In this document: piece by piece, positions 27,116-39,102 of the stretch
How the letters are laid out: each line of letters starts with the position of its first letter
Numbering within the stretch: position 1 is the first letter of the stretch
Origin: Thalassospira sp. MCCC 1A01428
Lineage (GTDB): Bacteria > Pseudomonadota > Alphaproteobacteria > Rhodospirillales > Thalassospiraceae
Reading direction: 5' to 3'
Assembly: GCF_002115825.1 (NCBI RefSeq)
Contig: NZ_JFJZ01000004.1
Span: 186,001 to 250,000 of the forward strand
Length of the DNA stretch: 64,000 nt
Position numbers and translations under genes: made by a program
Notes under the pieces: model-generated
What the model saw: only the letters and a program-made list of their open reading frames with translations
The model's database searches: none
Told to the model about the DNA's origin: nothing

Positions 27116-27862
27116 TCACGGCTTTTGGGCGGCCAGTAATAAAAAGGGCGGACGCCGACGGTGGTTGTCCCATTTGGCATTGGTCGCTTCTTTTTGCGGT
27201 TCCGGTTCCAGCAGCCGGCTTATCTGTAAGCCTGCATCAAGCAGTCCGTTGACGTAAGACTCAGTGGTACGATGATATTTGATCACACCGTCAACAAACC
27301 ATCGTGTATGTCTTGGGCCTTCGTCGCGGTAATTATCCACTGGCCAGAACAGGTCGTTTCCCGCTTCATCCTGGTGCCATTTCTGGGCAGCCAGTGCGGT
27401 GCATATTGGATGTTCAACCGAAAACAGCAATCTGCCGCCAGGCTTTAACCGGGCTGTAATATCTGACAGTGCAGCCCGATAATCAGCCACATAATGTAGT
27501 GCCAGTGACGACACGATCAAATCAAACTGGCTGTTGGCAAAGGGTGTTGCTGCAAGGTTTTCAATTGCGCTTTTGGCAAAGACGATTGCCGTGTCGTCTG
27601 TCATTTGCTGTGCTGCGGCCAGCATTTTGGCCGATATATCCATGCAGCTTACCGAAGCGGCCTGTTGTTGGCGGGCATAACGGGCAAAATCGCCAAAACC
27701 ACATCCCAAATCGAGAATATCCAGCCCGGTCAGGCTTTTGGGTAACAGGGACCGCAGGGCCGGTTGTTCCAGAACATCGTTTAAGCCGGTACCGGACTCT
27801 CGCAGGGAACGATACCCTTCATGGAAGGCGGGATCATCATAGATATTCTGGATCGAAGGCAT
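27116..27862 (-). CDS. class I SAM-dependent methyltransferase
   Basis: 248 residues. The N-terminal half has the SAM-binding motif LDILDLGCGFGDFARYAR, an acidic post-I loop VSCMDISAKML and the post-II segment FDLIVSSLALHYVADY, followed by RLKPGGRLLFSVEHP, all typical of the methyltransferase type 11/25 group. The substrate is not predictable. The C-terminal half contains VDGVIKYHRTTESYVNGLLDAGLQISRLLEP, a lid-like region. It is convergent with the F0 operon. Confidence 0.88.
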   Translation of the reverse strand: MPSIQNIYDDPAFHEGYRSLRESGTGLNDVLEQPALRSLLPKSLTGLDILDLGCGFGDFARYARQQQAASVSCMDISAKMLAAAQQMTDDTAIVFAKSAIENLAATPFANSQFDLIVSSLALHYVADYRAALSDITARLKPGGRLLFSVEHPICTALAAQKWHQDEAGNDLFWPVDNYRDEGPRHTRWFVDGVIKYHRTTESYVNGLLDAGLQISRLLEPEPQKEATNAKWDNHRRRPPFLLLAAQKP

Positions 27863-27960
27863 GGTCGGTCACCATCAAACAGGTCGGGAGGTAAACTTTG
27901 TGACCTGTTTGACGGCAAGGTGCAAGTTGGTCAGGTGGCTAGGGTATTTGGCGCGACACC

Positions 27961-28926
27961 TTAACTTTCAAATCGTTTTAGGCGGTCGTGCGGGGCGGTA
28001 AAATCCAGATCCGGGCCAAGCGGCACGATCCCGGTCGGGTTGATCATGGTGTGGCTTTCGTAATAATGGCCCTTGATATGATCAAAATGGACCGTCTCGG
28101 CGATACCGGGATGTTGATAAAGATCGCGGGTATAGGCCCACAGGTTGGGATAGTCTTTCAACATTCGGATATTGCATTTGAAATGGCCGTGATAAACCGG
28201 ATCAAAGCGCACCAGGGTGGTGAACAGGCGCCAGTCTGCCTCGGTCAAGTGATTGCCAACCAGAAAGCGGTGTTGATCCAGACGGTTTTCAAGCCAGTCC
28301 AGCGCTGAAAATAGCGATGTGACGGCGGTTTCATACGCATCTTGTGTGGTGGCGAAGCCCGATTTGTAAACGCCGTTATTTACATCGTTGTAAACGCGTT
28401 CGTTTACGGTATCAATTTCGGCACGCAGATGTTGCGGGTAATAATCGCCCGGGGTTGCGCCCAACCCGTCAAAGGCGGTGTTGAGCATGCGGATAATCTC
28501 GGACGATTCGTTATTTACAATCTGCCCGGTTTTTTTGTCCCACAGCACTGGTACTGTGACCCGGCCTGTATATTTCGGGTCGGCATCGGTATAGACCTGA
28601 TGCATGAAATCGCGATCGCCAAGGTCATCGCCAAGGCCGTCTTTGGCTGAAAATTCCCAGCCATTTTCCAGCATGCGCCAATGCACCACCGAAACCGATA
28701 TCATGTCTTCCAGTCCTTTCAGACTGCGAAAGATCAGGGCGCGATGAGCCCAGGGGCAGGCATAGGATACATATAAATGATAGCGGCCCTTTTCAGCCGG
28801 GAAAGGGCCGGTGTTATCGGATGAAATCTGATGGCGAAAGGCACTGTCCTGGCGTTTGAATTTACCGCCGGTGGATTTGGTGTCGTACCATTGGTCTTTC
28901 CATACACCGTCAATTAACAATCCCAT
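27961..28926 (-). CDS. glutathionyl-hydroquinone reductase (Xi-class GST)
   Basis: 321 residues from the ATG at 28926, preceded by AAAGGAAGC; the longer frame adds 96 unrelated residues. The N-terminal thioredoxin-like domain has the catalytic motif YVSYACPWAHRALIFR with the Cys-Pro-Trp that defines Xi-class transferases (YqjG/Ecm4), then SVVHWRMLENGWEF. The C-terminal helical domain includes GNHLTEADWRLFTTLVRFDPVYHGHFKCN. These enzymes remove glutathione from glutathionyl-hydroquinones. A LysR-type regulator is transcribed divergently and may control it. Confidence 0.93.
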   Translation of the reverse strand: MGLLIDGVWKDQWYDTKSTGGKFKRQDSAFRHQISSDNTGPFPAEKGRYHLYVSYACPWAHRALIFRSLKGLEDMISVSVVHWRMLENGWEFSAKDGLGDDLGDRDFMHQVYTDADPKYTGRVTVPVLWDKKTGQIVNNESSEIIRMLNTAFDGLGATPGDYYPQHLRAEIDTVNERVYNDVNNGVYKSGFATTQDAYETAVTSLFSALDWLENRLDQHRFLVGNHLTEADWRLFTTLVRFDPVYHGHFKCNIRMLKDYPNLWAYTRDLYQHPGIAETVHFDHIKGHYYESHTMINPTGIVPLGPDLDFTAPHDRLKRFES

Positions 28927-29100
28927 TTCAGCTTCCTTTGTCGTGGCCGGGGGCAAAGCAGCGCCGGCCATTAAGTTTGGTTTGTGTTGTTTACAATCTT
29001 GACGTTTTCCAAGTTGAAGGCAATGGGGTGATGTGACATTAATTTGTTTCCAAATGCGCAACAGTTGGCGTGATGCAGGCGGTAAAGCAAGGATGATGCG

Positions 29101-30054
29101 ATGCTTATTGGTAATCTTGATGGCATGACGGTTTTCGCCCGGGTAGTGGAAGAACAAAGTTTTTCCGGGGCGGCACGCAAACTTGGCATGTCCAAATCCG
29201 CCGTTAGTAAACATGTGACCAAACTGGAAGACAGCCTTGGCATTCGTCTGTTAAATCGCACGACGCGCCGGTTAAGCCTGACCGATGCCGGATCGACATT
29301 TTATTTGCATTGCGCCCGCGTGGTCGAAGAAATCGAAACCGCTGAACATGCCCTGACCGATTTGCGTGGCACCCCGCGCGGTATTTTGCGTATCTCTGCC
29401 CCGCTGACATTTGGTCAGCGGTTTTTGCCGAATGTCGTGGCCGACTTTATGCTGCTTTACCCCGGCCTGAAGGTGGATATTCATCTTGCCGACCATATGG
29501 TTGATCTGGTGGCCGAGGGGTTTGATATGGCCGTGCGGGTCGCACGTCAGCTTGATGCCAATATGATAGCCCGCAAGCTGGCTGTTTTCCATGGTCAGCT
29601 GGTGGCATCACCCGATTATATTGAAAAACACGGTATGCCCAAACATCCTGGCGATTTAAGCGATCACGATGTTATTGCCTATACCAACGTGCCCAACCCC
29701 AATATTTGGGAATTTGAAGGACCCGATGGAAAGACAAGTGTGCGCGTGAACCCTGTTTTATGGTGCAATAACGGCGAATTTACTGCCGTTGCCGCCAAAC
29801 GGGGGTTGGGGATTGCGTCCGAGCCGGAATTTATCATTGCCGATGCCCTGCATAGTGGCGAGCTCGTACCGGTTTTGACGGAATATTCAACGCGTCTTGG
29901 GGGCGGCATATATGCGGTTTACCCCGAGCGTCGCCACCTGCCGACCAAAGTGCGCCTGTTTATCGATTTTCTGGTTGAACGGTTTAATGCCGGGTTGGCC
30001 ACCGAAATGCGCGGTCCCTGCGCGACCCTGAAGAAAGATGACAATCGCCAATAG
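29101..30054 (+). CDS. LysR-family transcriptional regulator
   Basis: 317 residues. The N-terminal winged-helix is clear: FARVVEEQSFSGAARKLGMSKSAVSKHVTKLEDSLGIRLLNRTTRRLSLTDAG. The rest is the periplasmic-binding-like co-inducer domain, in the CrgA-like subgroup by its PRGILRISAPLTFGQRFL segment. The start ATG follows AAGGATGAT. It diverges from the glutathionyl-hydroquinone reductase gene with a 174-bp shared region, the usual arrangement for a LysR protein and its target; the inducer is unknown. Confidence 0.93.
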   Translation: MLIGNLDGMTVFARVVEEQSFSGAARKLGMSKSAVSKHVTKLEDSLGIRLLNRTTRRLSLTDAGSTFYLHCARVVEEIETAEHALTDLRGTPRGILRISAPLTFGQRFLPNVVADFMLLYPGLKVDIHLADHMVDLVAEGFDMAVRVARQLDANMIARKLAVFHGQLVASPDYIEKHGMPKHPGDLSDHDVIAYTNVPNPNIWEFEGPDGKTSVRVNPVLWCNNGEFTAVAAKRGLGIASEPEFIIADALHSGELVPVLTEYSTRLGGGIYAVYPERRHLPTKVRLFIDFLVERFNAGLATEMRGPCATLKKDDNRQ

Positions 30055-30099
30055 AAGCCCCCGGATGAAGCATGGTGACGGATACAGAAACCCGGGCAT

Positions 30100-32168
30100 T
30101 TAGCGTGTTTCGCGTCGCCAGCCAAACAGGCACAAAATCACCCCGATAATCGCCAGGGCGGGTAAGGGTAACAGATTGTTTGTTGTGCCAATAAGGGTTC
30201 GGTAGCTTTCAGTTTGGACCATTCCGGCCCATTTTGGCCCGTTCCAGCTGCTTTCGCGGGTGACCCGGCGAAACGCGGGCAGGCCGTTTTCAATGCGGCC
30301 GATATAGCCGTTATTGGCGGCAACAATTTTACCCAGAATTTCGGTTGTAGATGTGGTGTTGCGCCGTTCACTGGTTAAAACATCGCGATCCACATGCAGG
30401 GCGGTCTGGCTTTTTCCTTTGGCATCCCGGGCTGTAATACGGATAAGGCCGTGTTGCGCAATGGGTATGTTTGCCTGCCATGTCTGATCTGACTGGCGGG
30501 TAAACGGGGCATTGATTGCGCTTAACGTTACCGGGTCGATTGCGGTTGCCGTTTGTGGGGCCGCCCCGATTTTACGCCACGTCAAATCAAGCGATGCGCC
30601 ATCGGCTGACCGGGTGGTGGTGATGGTGTTTTCTTCCAGGGCGGGTTCTTTCATTAACCAGTGCGACAACCGGCGTAATAATTCGGCAATCGGGCCGCCA
30701 CCATCGTGGCCGCGTTGCCACAGCCACATCTGGTCGCTGGTTAAAATTGCTGCCCGTCCTTCGCCCACCCGTGACATGGTTAACAAGGGCAGGTCATTAA
30801 TACCGGTCATCACTGTCATGGCCTGTGCATTGGTTTGCCGGGTTTCAATTTGCCGGTACCAGTGCCCCCAGCGATGGGTTGCCTGACGTGGCCCGGCAAT
30901 GGCCGACGTCACTGGATGCAGCCTTCCGGTGTCGTTTACCCTGGGAATAAACCCCTGTTCCAGAATACGGCCGGTGGCATCAAGTGGCATCATTTGCCCC
31001 AGCACCGTATCGGCCAGGCCATCGGGCGCAATATATTCCGGCCCGGCCACCACCAATGCCGCACCGCCACCCTGAACATATTCAACAACCTTTTCCAGAT
31101 ACTGCACCGGCAGCACTCCGCGGCGCTGGTAACGGTCAAAAATAACCAGATCAAACTGTTTAAGTCGAACTTCAAACAGATCGCGGATAGGAAACGGGAT
31201 CAAAGCCAGTTCGTTGATCGGGGTATCGTCGCCTTTTTCAGGTGGGCGTAAAATGGTGAAATGAACCAGATCAACGCCAGGGTCGGCGCGCAGCAAATTG
31301 CGCCAGGCGCGTTCGCCCGGGTGTGGTTCGCCTGACAACAGCAAAACCCGCAACCGGTCGCGAACGCCGGTGGTTTCCAGAATAAGACGGTTGTTGGTGG
31401 TATCGGCTTCATCGCGAAGGGCAGCCATACGCAGCTCGGCAATCACCGGCCCGGCATGGGTGATGGGAATGGTAATGGATGTTTTCTGATTGGCAGGAAC
31501 GTTAAACCGGCGCACCGTGCCGTCTTCCTGCAGCAGGGTCACACTTATCGGGTTACCTGCGGTTATATCGGGGTCGATCGCCTCGACAATGAATTCGGCG
31601 TCTTTGCCGACAATGCCGTAATCCACATTCTGGTGCATTTGCAAGCGGCGGTCCCGTTCGTCCCGGGTGCCCGTGATCAGGGCATGAAGCGGGGCATCAA
31701 GATGCAGGCTAACGGGGACATCGTGAACCTGACCATCGGTGATCATAACAACCCCGGCCAGCCTTTCGCGCGGAATGCCCCCCAACAGCCGGTCAAGGGC
31801 GGCGAACATGTCGGTTCGGGTTTCGCCAGCTACATTTTCGACCCGAAGGTCAATATCGGGGTCGTTGTCGTATTTCTGGTGCAATGCCTCGATTGCCTGA
31901 TCGGTTTGGACGGTTCTGTTCCCCAGTTGCTGGCTTGCGGAACGGTCAGCCAGAACCAGCACAATATCGCTGAGTTTTTCACGTGACTGATCGGTAAATT
32001 GGGGGGCCAGCAAACCGATTAATAACAGGGCCATCATGCCCGCACGCCAGATACCACCGCGCAACCGCAGCATCAGGCATAATATGACAAGGCCAATGGC
32101 AATCAGGGCCAAAATGCCCAGCCACCCGGGTGTGATCAAAGGATTGATCTGAAAATCCTGCAAGCTGA

Positions 32169-32172
<4 letters not shown>
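30100..32172 (-). CDS. membrane protein with VWA-like and glutamine-amidotransferase-like domains
   Basis: 690 residues. Two N-terminal membrane helices are followed by a von Willebrand A-type segment with the metal-site motif LADRSAS and a later MITDGQVHD. A middle domain about residues 290-420 (VRVLLLSGEPHPGERAWRNLL, DLVIFDRYQ, GGGAALVVAGPEY) resembles class I glutamine amidotransferases without an obvious catalytic triad. A C-terminal membrane helix ends the chain. It is the last gene of the moxR-DUF58-DUF4159 operon and overlaps the preceding gene by four bases. Such proteins are thought to act with MoxR ATPases as membrane-bound chaperone-like or metal-insertion systems; the exact job is unknown. 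Confidence 0.78.
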
Positions 32173-35020
<2,848 letters not shown>

Positions 35021-35024
<4 letters not shown>

Positions 35025-35953
35025 GGGCGCTGACCTGTGCGTGGAGCCATGGCACCGCCATTGTCGGGGCGTTCGGTTATGTGCTGATACAGGGCCAGCA
35101 ATGTCTGGCTTGGGTTTTGGTCGATGACGTGCAAATCATATAGCCACTGGCAGGCCATTGTTGCGTCACGAATTCTTGCGCGCCACTTTTGGCTTCTGCG
35201 AATAAATTCGTCGCGCTGGTCTTCAAATTTTTCGCTATGAAAAATGATGTTGTCGTCGTTATCGGTAAAATTAATGCGCCCGGCAAAATCGGGCAGGCAT
35301 TCGGCCGGGTCGAGAACCTGAATAAGCGCCCCGTCATTCTGGTTATGCGCCAACCGGCGCAGGCTGGCCGCTGGCGAGCGGTCCGGAGCCGCAAATTCAA
35401 GAAAGTCGGCCAAAATCAGCACGCTGTGTTTACGGCCAGGGTGAATGTGGGTGCCATCATTGTCGATATTGGCCGGGGCAGATAGCATCGCATGGCCCAG
35501 TTTTACCAGTTGGTCGTGCGTGGTGATACGGGTGTGGGGCAGGTCAAACGCGCCAACTGTTTCGCCGTTTCGCAATAACAAATCAGCCAGAGCCAGGGCG
35601 ATAACCATCATGCGGTCCGCCTTGGGCTGGTTTTTATTGTTAGATGACCAGAAAGACGAAACACTAAATACCGGCCAGATCCAGTAGGTGTGGCTGGCCT
35701 GCCATTCAGTTTGGCGAATAAAGGTATTGTCGCTGCGCGCAGATCGACGCCAGTCGATTTGCCCGGCAGGGTCGCCTGCAACATAGGGCCGAAATTGCCA
35801 GAAATCGCTGCCGGGGCCAACCTTGCGGTTGCCATGCAGGCCACTGCGCAGGGCTGTTGCCAGCCGCCTGGATTCGTCAACAAGTTGCGGCAGTCGCGCC
35901 GCCAGTGAACGGGCGGCGGCAATCTGATCGGGCAAATTGCGCGCAGGCACCAT
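35021..35953 (-). CDS. DUF58 domain protein
   Basis: 310 residues. The DUF58 hallmark appears as GSDFWQFRPYVAGDPAGQIDWRRSARSDNTFIRQTEW, which resembles a degenerate VWA-like fold. No membrane helix is evident. Its start overlaps the moxR stop codon by one base (TAATG), and its end overlaps the DUF4159 gene by four bases. DUF58 proteins are constant partners of MoxR AAA+ ATPases and probably act as substrate adaptors; this is known only in general terms. Confidence 0.9.
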
Positions 35954-36996
35954 TATGCTTGTTGGTCCCTTATTCTAGATAAAACATCGGTAATTAGGGA
36001 TGCGGCCGAAAAACCGTCGGCGCGGGCACCATATGTCAGTCCGAAACGGTGGCGTAGAACCGGTACCGCCAATGCTGAAACATCATCAAGCGACGGGGCA
36101 AACCGCCCCTGCAACATGGCGCGCGCCCGACAAGCCAGCGACAGCGATTGTGCGGCGCGCGTGCCCGGTCCCCAGGCAACATTATTGGCGATATCGTCAA
36201 AACTTGTGCTTTCGGGGCGGCAGGCCCGGCACAGGGTAATAATGGTATCAAGCACGCGGTCGGGCATTGGCAGGCGTCGCACAAAGCCCTGTGCTTCGAT
36301 CAGTTCATCGGTATGCAAAATCTGGCGGGGACGATTCATTTGGCTGCCCGTGGTTTGGGCAACAATGCGCCGTTCGGCATCCTGATCGGGATAGGCCAGC
36401 CGAACTTCAAGCAAAAAGCGGTCAAGCTGGGCTTCGGGCAGGGGATAGGTGCCTTCCTGTTCCAGCGGGTTCTGGGTGGCCAGCACATGAAAGGGCATGG
36501 GCAGGGCATGGCTGTAACCGGCGACCGAAATTTCGCGTTCCTGCATCGCCTGTAGCAAGGCCGATTGCGTGCGCGGGCTGGCGCGGTTGATTTCATCAGC
36601 CAGCAAAAGCTGGCAAAAAACCGGCCCCTTGATAAAGCGAAAGGCCCGTTTGCCATCCGGGCCGTCTTCAAGGACTTCAGACCCTAAAATATCGGCAGGC
36701 ATCAGGTCGGGGGTAAATTGCACACGTTTGTCAAGCAGGCCCAAAGCCTTGCCAAGGGTGTGCGCCATTAGCGATTTGCCAAGGCCGGGCGCACCGACCA
36801 TTAAAACATGACCACCGGCCAGAATGCCGATCAATGTCTGGTCAACGGCGTCGTCCTGGCCAAAGATAATGGACGCGATCATATCACGGGCTTCGCCCAG
36901 ACGGACAACACAGGCATCAAGGCGGGCGGCATCCTGTTCGAGGCTGCTGGCGCGCGACATGCCGAATTCTTCAGGAAAGTGCTGCGTGTTTGTCAT
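35953..36996 (-). CDS. MoxR-family AAA+ ATPase
   Basis: 347 residues. Walker A is VGAPGLGKSLMAHTLG (about 67-82), Walker B is LLLADEINRASPRTQSALLQAMQE (about 130), and sensor 1 lies in HVLATQNPLEQEGTYPLPEAQLDRFL, matching the MoxR clade. The C-terminal lid domain (AAA_lid_2) is complete. It is the first gene of a four-gene operon with DUF58, DUF4159 and VWA-like partners. MoxR proteins act as chaperones for complex maturation, for example of metal centres. An internal ATG at 36960 is an alternative start. Confidence 0.93.
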   Translation of the reverse strand: MTNTQHFPEEFGMSRASSLEQDAARLDACVVRLGEARDMIASIIFGQDDAVDQTLIGILAGGHVLMVGAPGLGKSLMAHTLGKALGLLDKRVQFTPDLMPADILGSEVLEDGPDGKRAFRFIKGPVFCQLLLADEINRASPRTQSALLQAMQEREISVAGYSHALPMPFHVLATQNPLEQEGTYPLPEAQLDRFLLEVRLAYPDQDAERRIVAQTTGSQMNRPRQILHTDELIEAQGFVRRLPMPDRVLDTIITLCRACRPESTSFDDIANNVAWGPGTRAAQSLSLACRARAMLQGRFAPSLDDVSALAVPVLRHRFGLTYGARADGFSAASLITDVLSRIRDQQA

Positions 36997-37089
36997 GGCC
37001 GTAAATTCTGCATCCTCTGTTGCATTGGCGCTATCGGGCTGTCACACAGACTGGCAATTCCCGGATCGTAAACTAGCTTAAGGTTATGA

Positions 37090-37335
37090 CCTATTAATAT
37101 GATTGCAATGGACGGTCGGAATTGTGCCGATAGGCGAAGAAAAATCGTGAAAAGATGTAGATATTTCCCGATTTTGTGACACGGCAGCCTGCGCAAAACC
37201 GCTCGGTCCTGAAGGACAACCGTTATAAATGCGAACGCCGTCGCCAGGTCGTCTGACCGGAAATCCGTTACGCTCTGCGAGCTTTTCCTTGTATTTCGCT
37301 ATCATAACGGTTGCCATTGTTATCATATTAATAGG
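37090..37335. repeat. 246-bp segment bounded by a 22-bp imperfect inverted repeat (MITE-like)
   Basis: The left arm CCTATTAATATGAT-N2-CAATGG (37090-37111) and the right arm CCATTG-N2-ATCATATTAATAGG (37314-37335) are reverse complements with two mismatches; weaker symmetry continues about 10 bp outward. The inner 202 bp has no gene I can support. The size and terminal repeats resemble a miniature inverted-repeat element, but no target-site duplication is obvious, and a pair of regulatory sites between divergent genes is an alternative. The whole gap 36997-37376 is otherwise empty. Confidence 0.5.
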
Positions 37336-37385
37336 CCAAGACCCTGATCAGGGTAAGTTGGAAACCTTGACTGTAAGTGTATAGC

Positions 37386-38021
37386 ATGACCCAAAACGAT
37401 AAAACTGTCGATCTTGCCGAAAACCTGTGGAAACGTCTGCGTAGTGGCAAGCCGCCGTCGGGCCGCCATCCACAAATATGCGGTGATATTCCCATGTCCA
37501 TAAATCGTGATGGAACATGGTATTATCAAGGCGGGCCGATTGGCCGAATGGAGCTGGTTAAATTATTTTCCACCGTTTTACAGCGCGACGAAGATGGCGG
37601 GCACTGGCTGGTGACCCCGGCGGAAATGGCACGCATCGAGGTTGAAGATGCCGCCTTTGTTGTGGTGGAGGTCGTTCGCGATAGCGTGAATAGCGAAACC
37701 AGTATCGATACCGGGCCAACGGACCAGGTTGATTCTGTTACCAAAACCGACATTATCCGAATGCGGACGAATATTGACCAGTGGGTTGAGCTTGACGAAA
37801 ACCACCCCTTGCGTGTTGAGGAAAACCCCGAAACAGGCGAGCCATCGCCCTATATTGCACTGGATCGCGGGCTTGAGGCCCGTTTGAACCGCGCCAGTTT
37901 TTATCAACTGGTGGATTGGGCCGAAGAAATTACCGCACCTGATAGCACCCAAACAGCGATTGGCGTTTACAGCCACGGACGGTTCTTTAAAATCGGTACC
38001 GTGGAGAATGATGACGTATGA
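37386..38021 (+). CDS. DUF1285 domain protein
   Basis: 211 residues from the ATG at 37386; a GTG at 37377 would add three. The family pattern is seen in GDIPMSINRDGTWYYQGGPIGRMELVKLFSTVLQRDEDG and in the C-terminal PYIALDRGLEARLNRASFYQLVDWAE. DUF1285 proteins are widespread in proteobacteria, small, soluble and of unknown function. The stop codon overlaps the next start as ATGA, so it is translationally coupled to a NUDIX hydrolase, an association common in alphaproteobacteria. Confidence 0.85.
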   Translation: MTQNDKTVDLAENLWKRLRSGKPPSGRHPQICGDIPMSINRDGTWYYQGGPIGRMELVKLFSTVLQRDEDGGHWLVTPAEMARIEVEDAAFVVVEVVRDSVNSETSIDTGPTDQVDSVTKTDIIRMRTNIDQWVELDENHPLRVEENPETGEPSPYIALDRGLEARLNRASFYQLVDWAEEITAPDSTQTAIGVYSHGRFFKIGTVENDDV

Positions 38022-38674
38022 CACCTGAAAATATTATGGCGGCCTTAAAGGCCCCGCGTGATGCCCTTGAATTGCGTGTAGGCGACCACGCGGTTGATTT
38101 TCCCGGTTCCCGGTCACGGGCGCGCGCCTTCGCCGAGGGAGAGCTTAAATCCCGCCCGGCGGCGGTATTGATGCCGCTGGTGCAACGAACTGAAGGATTG
38201 TCGGTTATTTTCACCCGGCGTACGGCGCATTTAAAGGCACATGCCGGGCAAATCAGTTTTCCCGGTGGCCGCAAGGAAGATGAGGACGCCGATCTGGAAG
38301 AAACGGCTCTTCGTGAAACCGAAGAGGAAATTGGGTTGCATCGGCGCCATATCCGCCTGATTGGCCGGTTGAACGATTATTATACCGTGACCGGTTTTCA
38401 GGTGACGCCAATTGTTGGCATCATTACCCCGCCCTTTGATATTGTTGCAGACCCGTTTGAGGTGGACGAGGTTTTTGAAGTGCCATTGTCCTTTATTCTT
38501 GAACCCGGTAACCAGAAACTGCAAACGGTGGATTTTGAAGGAGCAAAACGGCGTTATTTTGCCATTCCCTATCGGCAATATTATATTTGGGGGGCAACGG
38601 CAGGAATGTTGGTGAATTTTAGCGATGTGTTACGCGCCCATTCGCAAGATGTGACCCGGCCAACAGTAAAATAG
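38018..38674 (+). CDS. CoA pyrophosphatase-like NUDIX hydrolase
   Basis: 218 residues. The upstream CoA-type motif FTRRTAHLKAHAGQISFPGG precedes the NUDIX box GGRKEDEDADLEE and TALRETEEEIGL (about residues 85-107), which matches the GX5EX7REUXEEXGU consensus. Members such as NudL/CoaSe hydrolyse coenzyme A and its derivatives at the pyrophosphate. The start overlaps the DUF1285 stop. The following genes (small membrane protein, cca) run in the same direction. Confidence 0.9.
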   Translation: MTPENIMAALKAPRDALELRVGDHAVDFPGSRSRARAFAEGELKSRPAAVLMPLVQRTEGLSVIFTRRTAHLKAHAGQISFPGGRKEDEDADLEETALRETEEEIGLHRRHIRLIGRLNDYYTVTGFQVTPIVGIITPPFDIVADPFEVDEVFEVPLSFILEPGNQKLQTVDFEGAKRRYFAIPYRQYYIWGATAGMLVNFSDVLRAHSQDVTRPTVK

Positions 38675-38754
38675 CATTATCGGGCCGAATGATTTGGCTT
38701 TGCGGCCATGGCGTGCCATTGATGCCGTTGTGATAATTTAGAAAGAAAGCTGCC

Positions 38755-39048
38755 ATGCTGCGCGAAATTATCCAGATTGGTTTGCCGATTATTTTGCCGT
38801 TTGTGATTTATTCACTTTGGTTGAAATACGCCCGTGCCAAGGCGATCCGCGAGGGACATGAAGTTATTCCACCGTGGGATCAGGGCCCCTGGCTTTTACT
38901 GTTTTTTATTGGTGTTTTTCTCGCCGGAAGCATTTTGGTTTTTACCGCCCTGACAAGCGGGTCTTCACCCGATTCTGTTTATCATGCGCCGGAATTAAAA
39001 GACGGTGTTATTACGCCGGGCTATTTTGAACCCAAAAAACCGGAATAA
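38755..39048 (+). CDS. small membrane protein, DUF6111-like
   Basis: 97 residues with two hydrophobic segments: IIQIGLPIILPFVIYSLWL near the N-terminus and LLLFFIGVFLAGSILVFTAL in the middle, joined by a basic loop with GHEVIPPWDQGPW. The C-terminal tail DGVITPGYFEPKKPE is polar and probably exposed. Similar short proteins lie between a NUDIX gene and cca in other Rhodospirillales and are named DUF6111; I make that assignment from memory. Function unknown. AAAGAAAGC precedes the ATG. Confidence 0.7.
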   Translation: MLREIIQIGLPIILPFVIYSLWLKYARAKAIREGHEVIPPWDQGPWLLLFFIGVFLAGSILVFTALTSGSSPDSVYHAPELKDGVITPGYFEPKKPE

Positions 39049-39102
39049 CCAAAACCGGTTTCCAGCCGTTATGTCCCTGTTTGATCCCACGCAAGAATAC
39101 GC

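Noticed and set aside
37084..37326. 80-residue minus-strand ORF inside the inverted-repeat element
   Set aside because: No recognisable domain, its ends fall inside the repeat arms, and no ribosome site stands out. It is recorded only as part of the repeat element.
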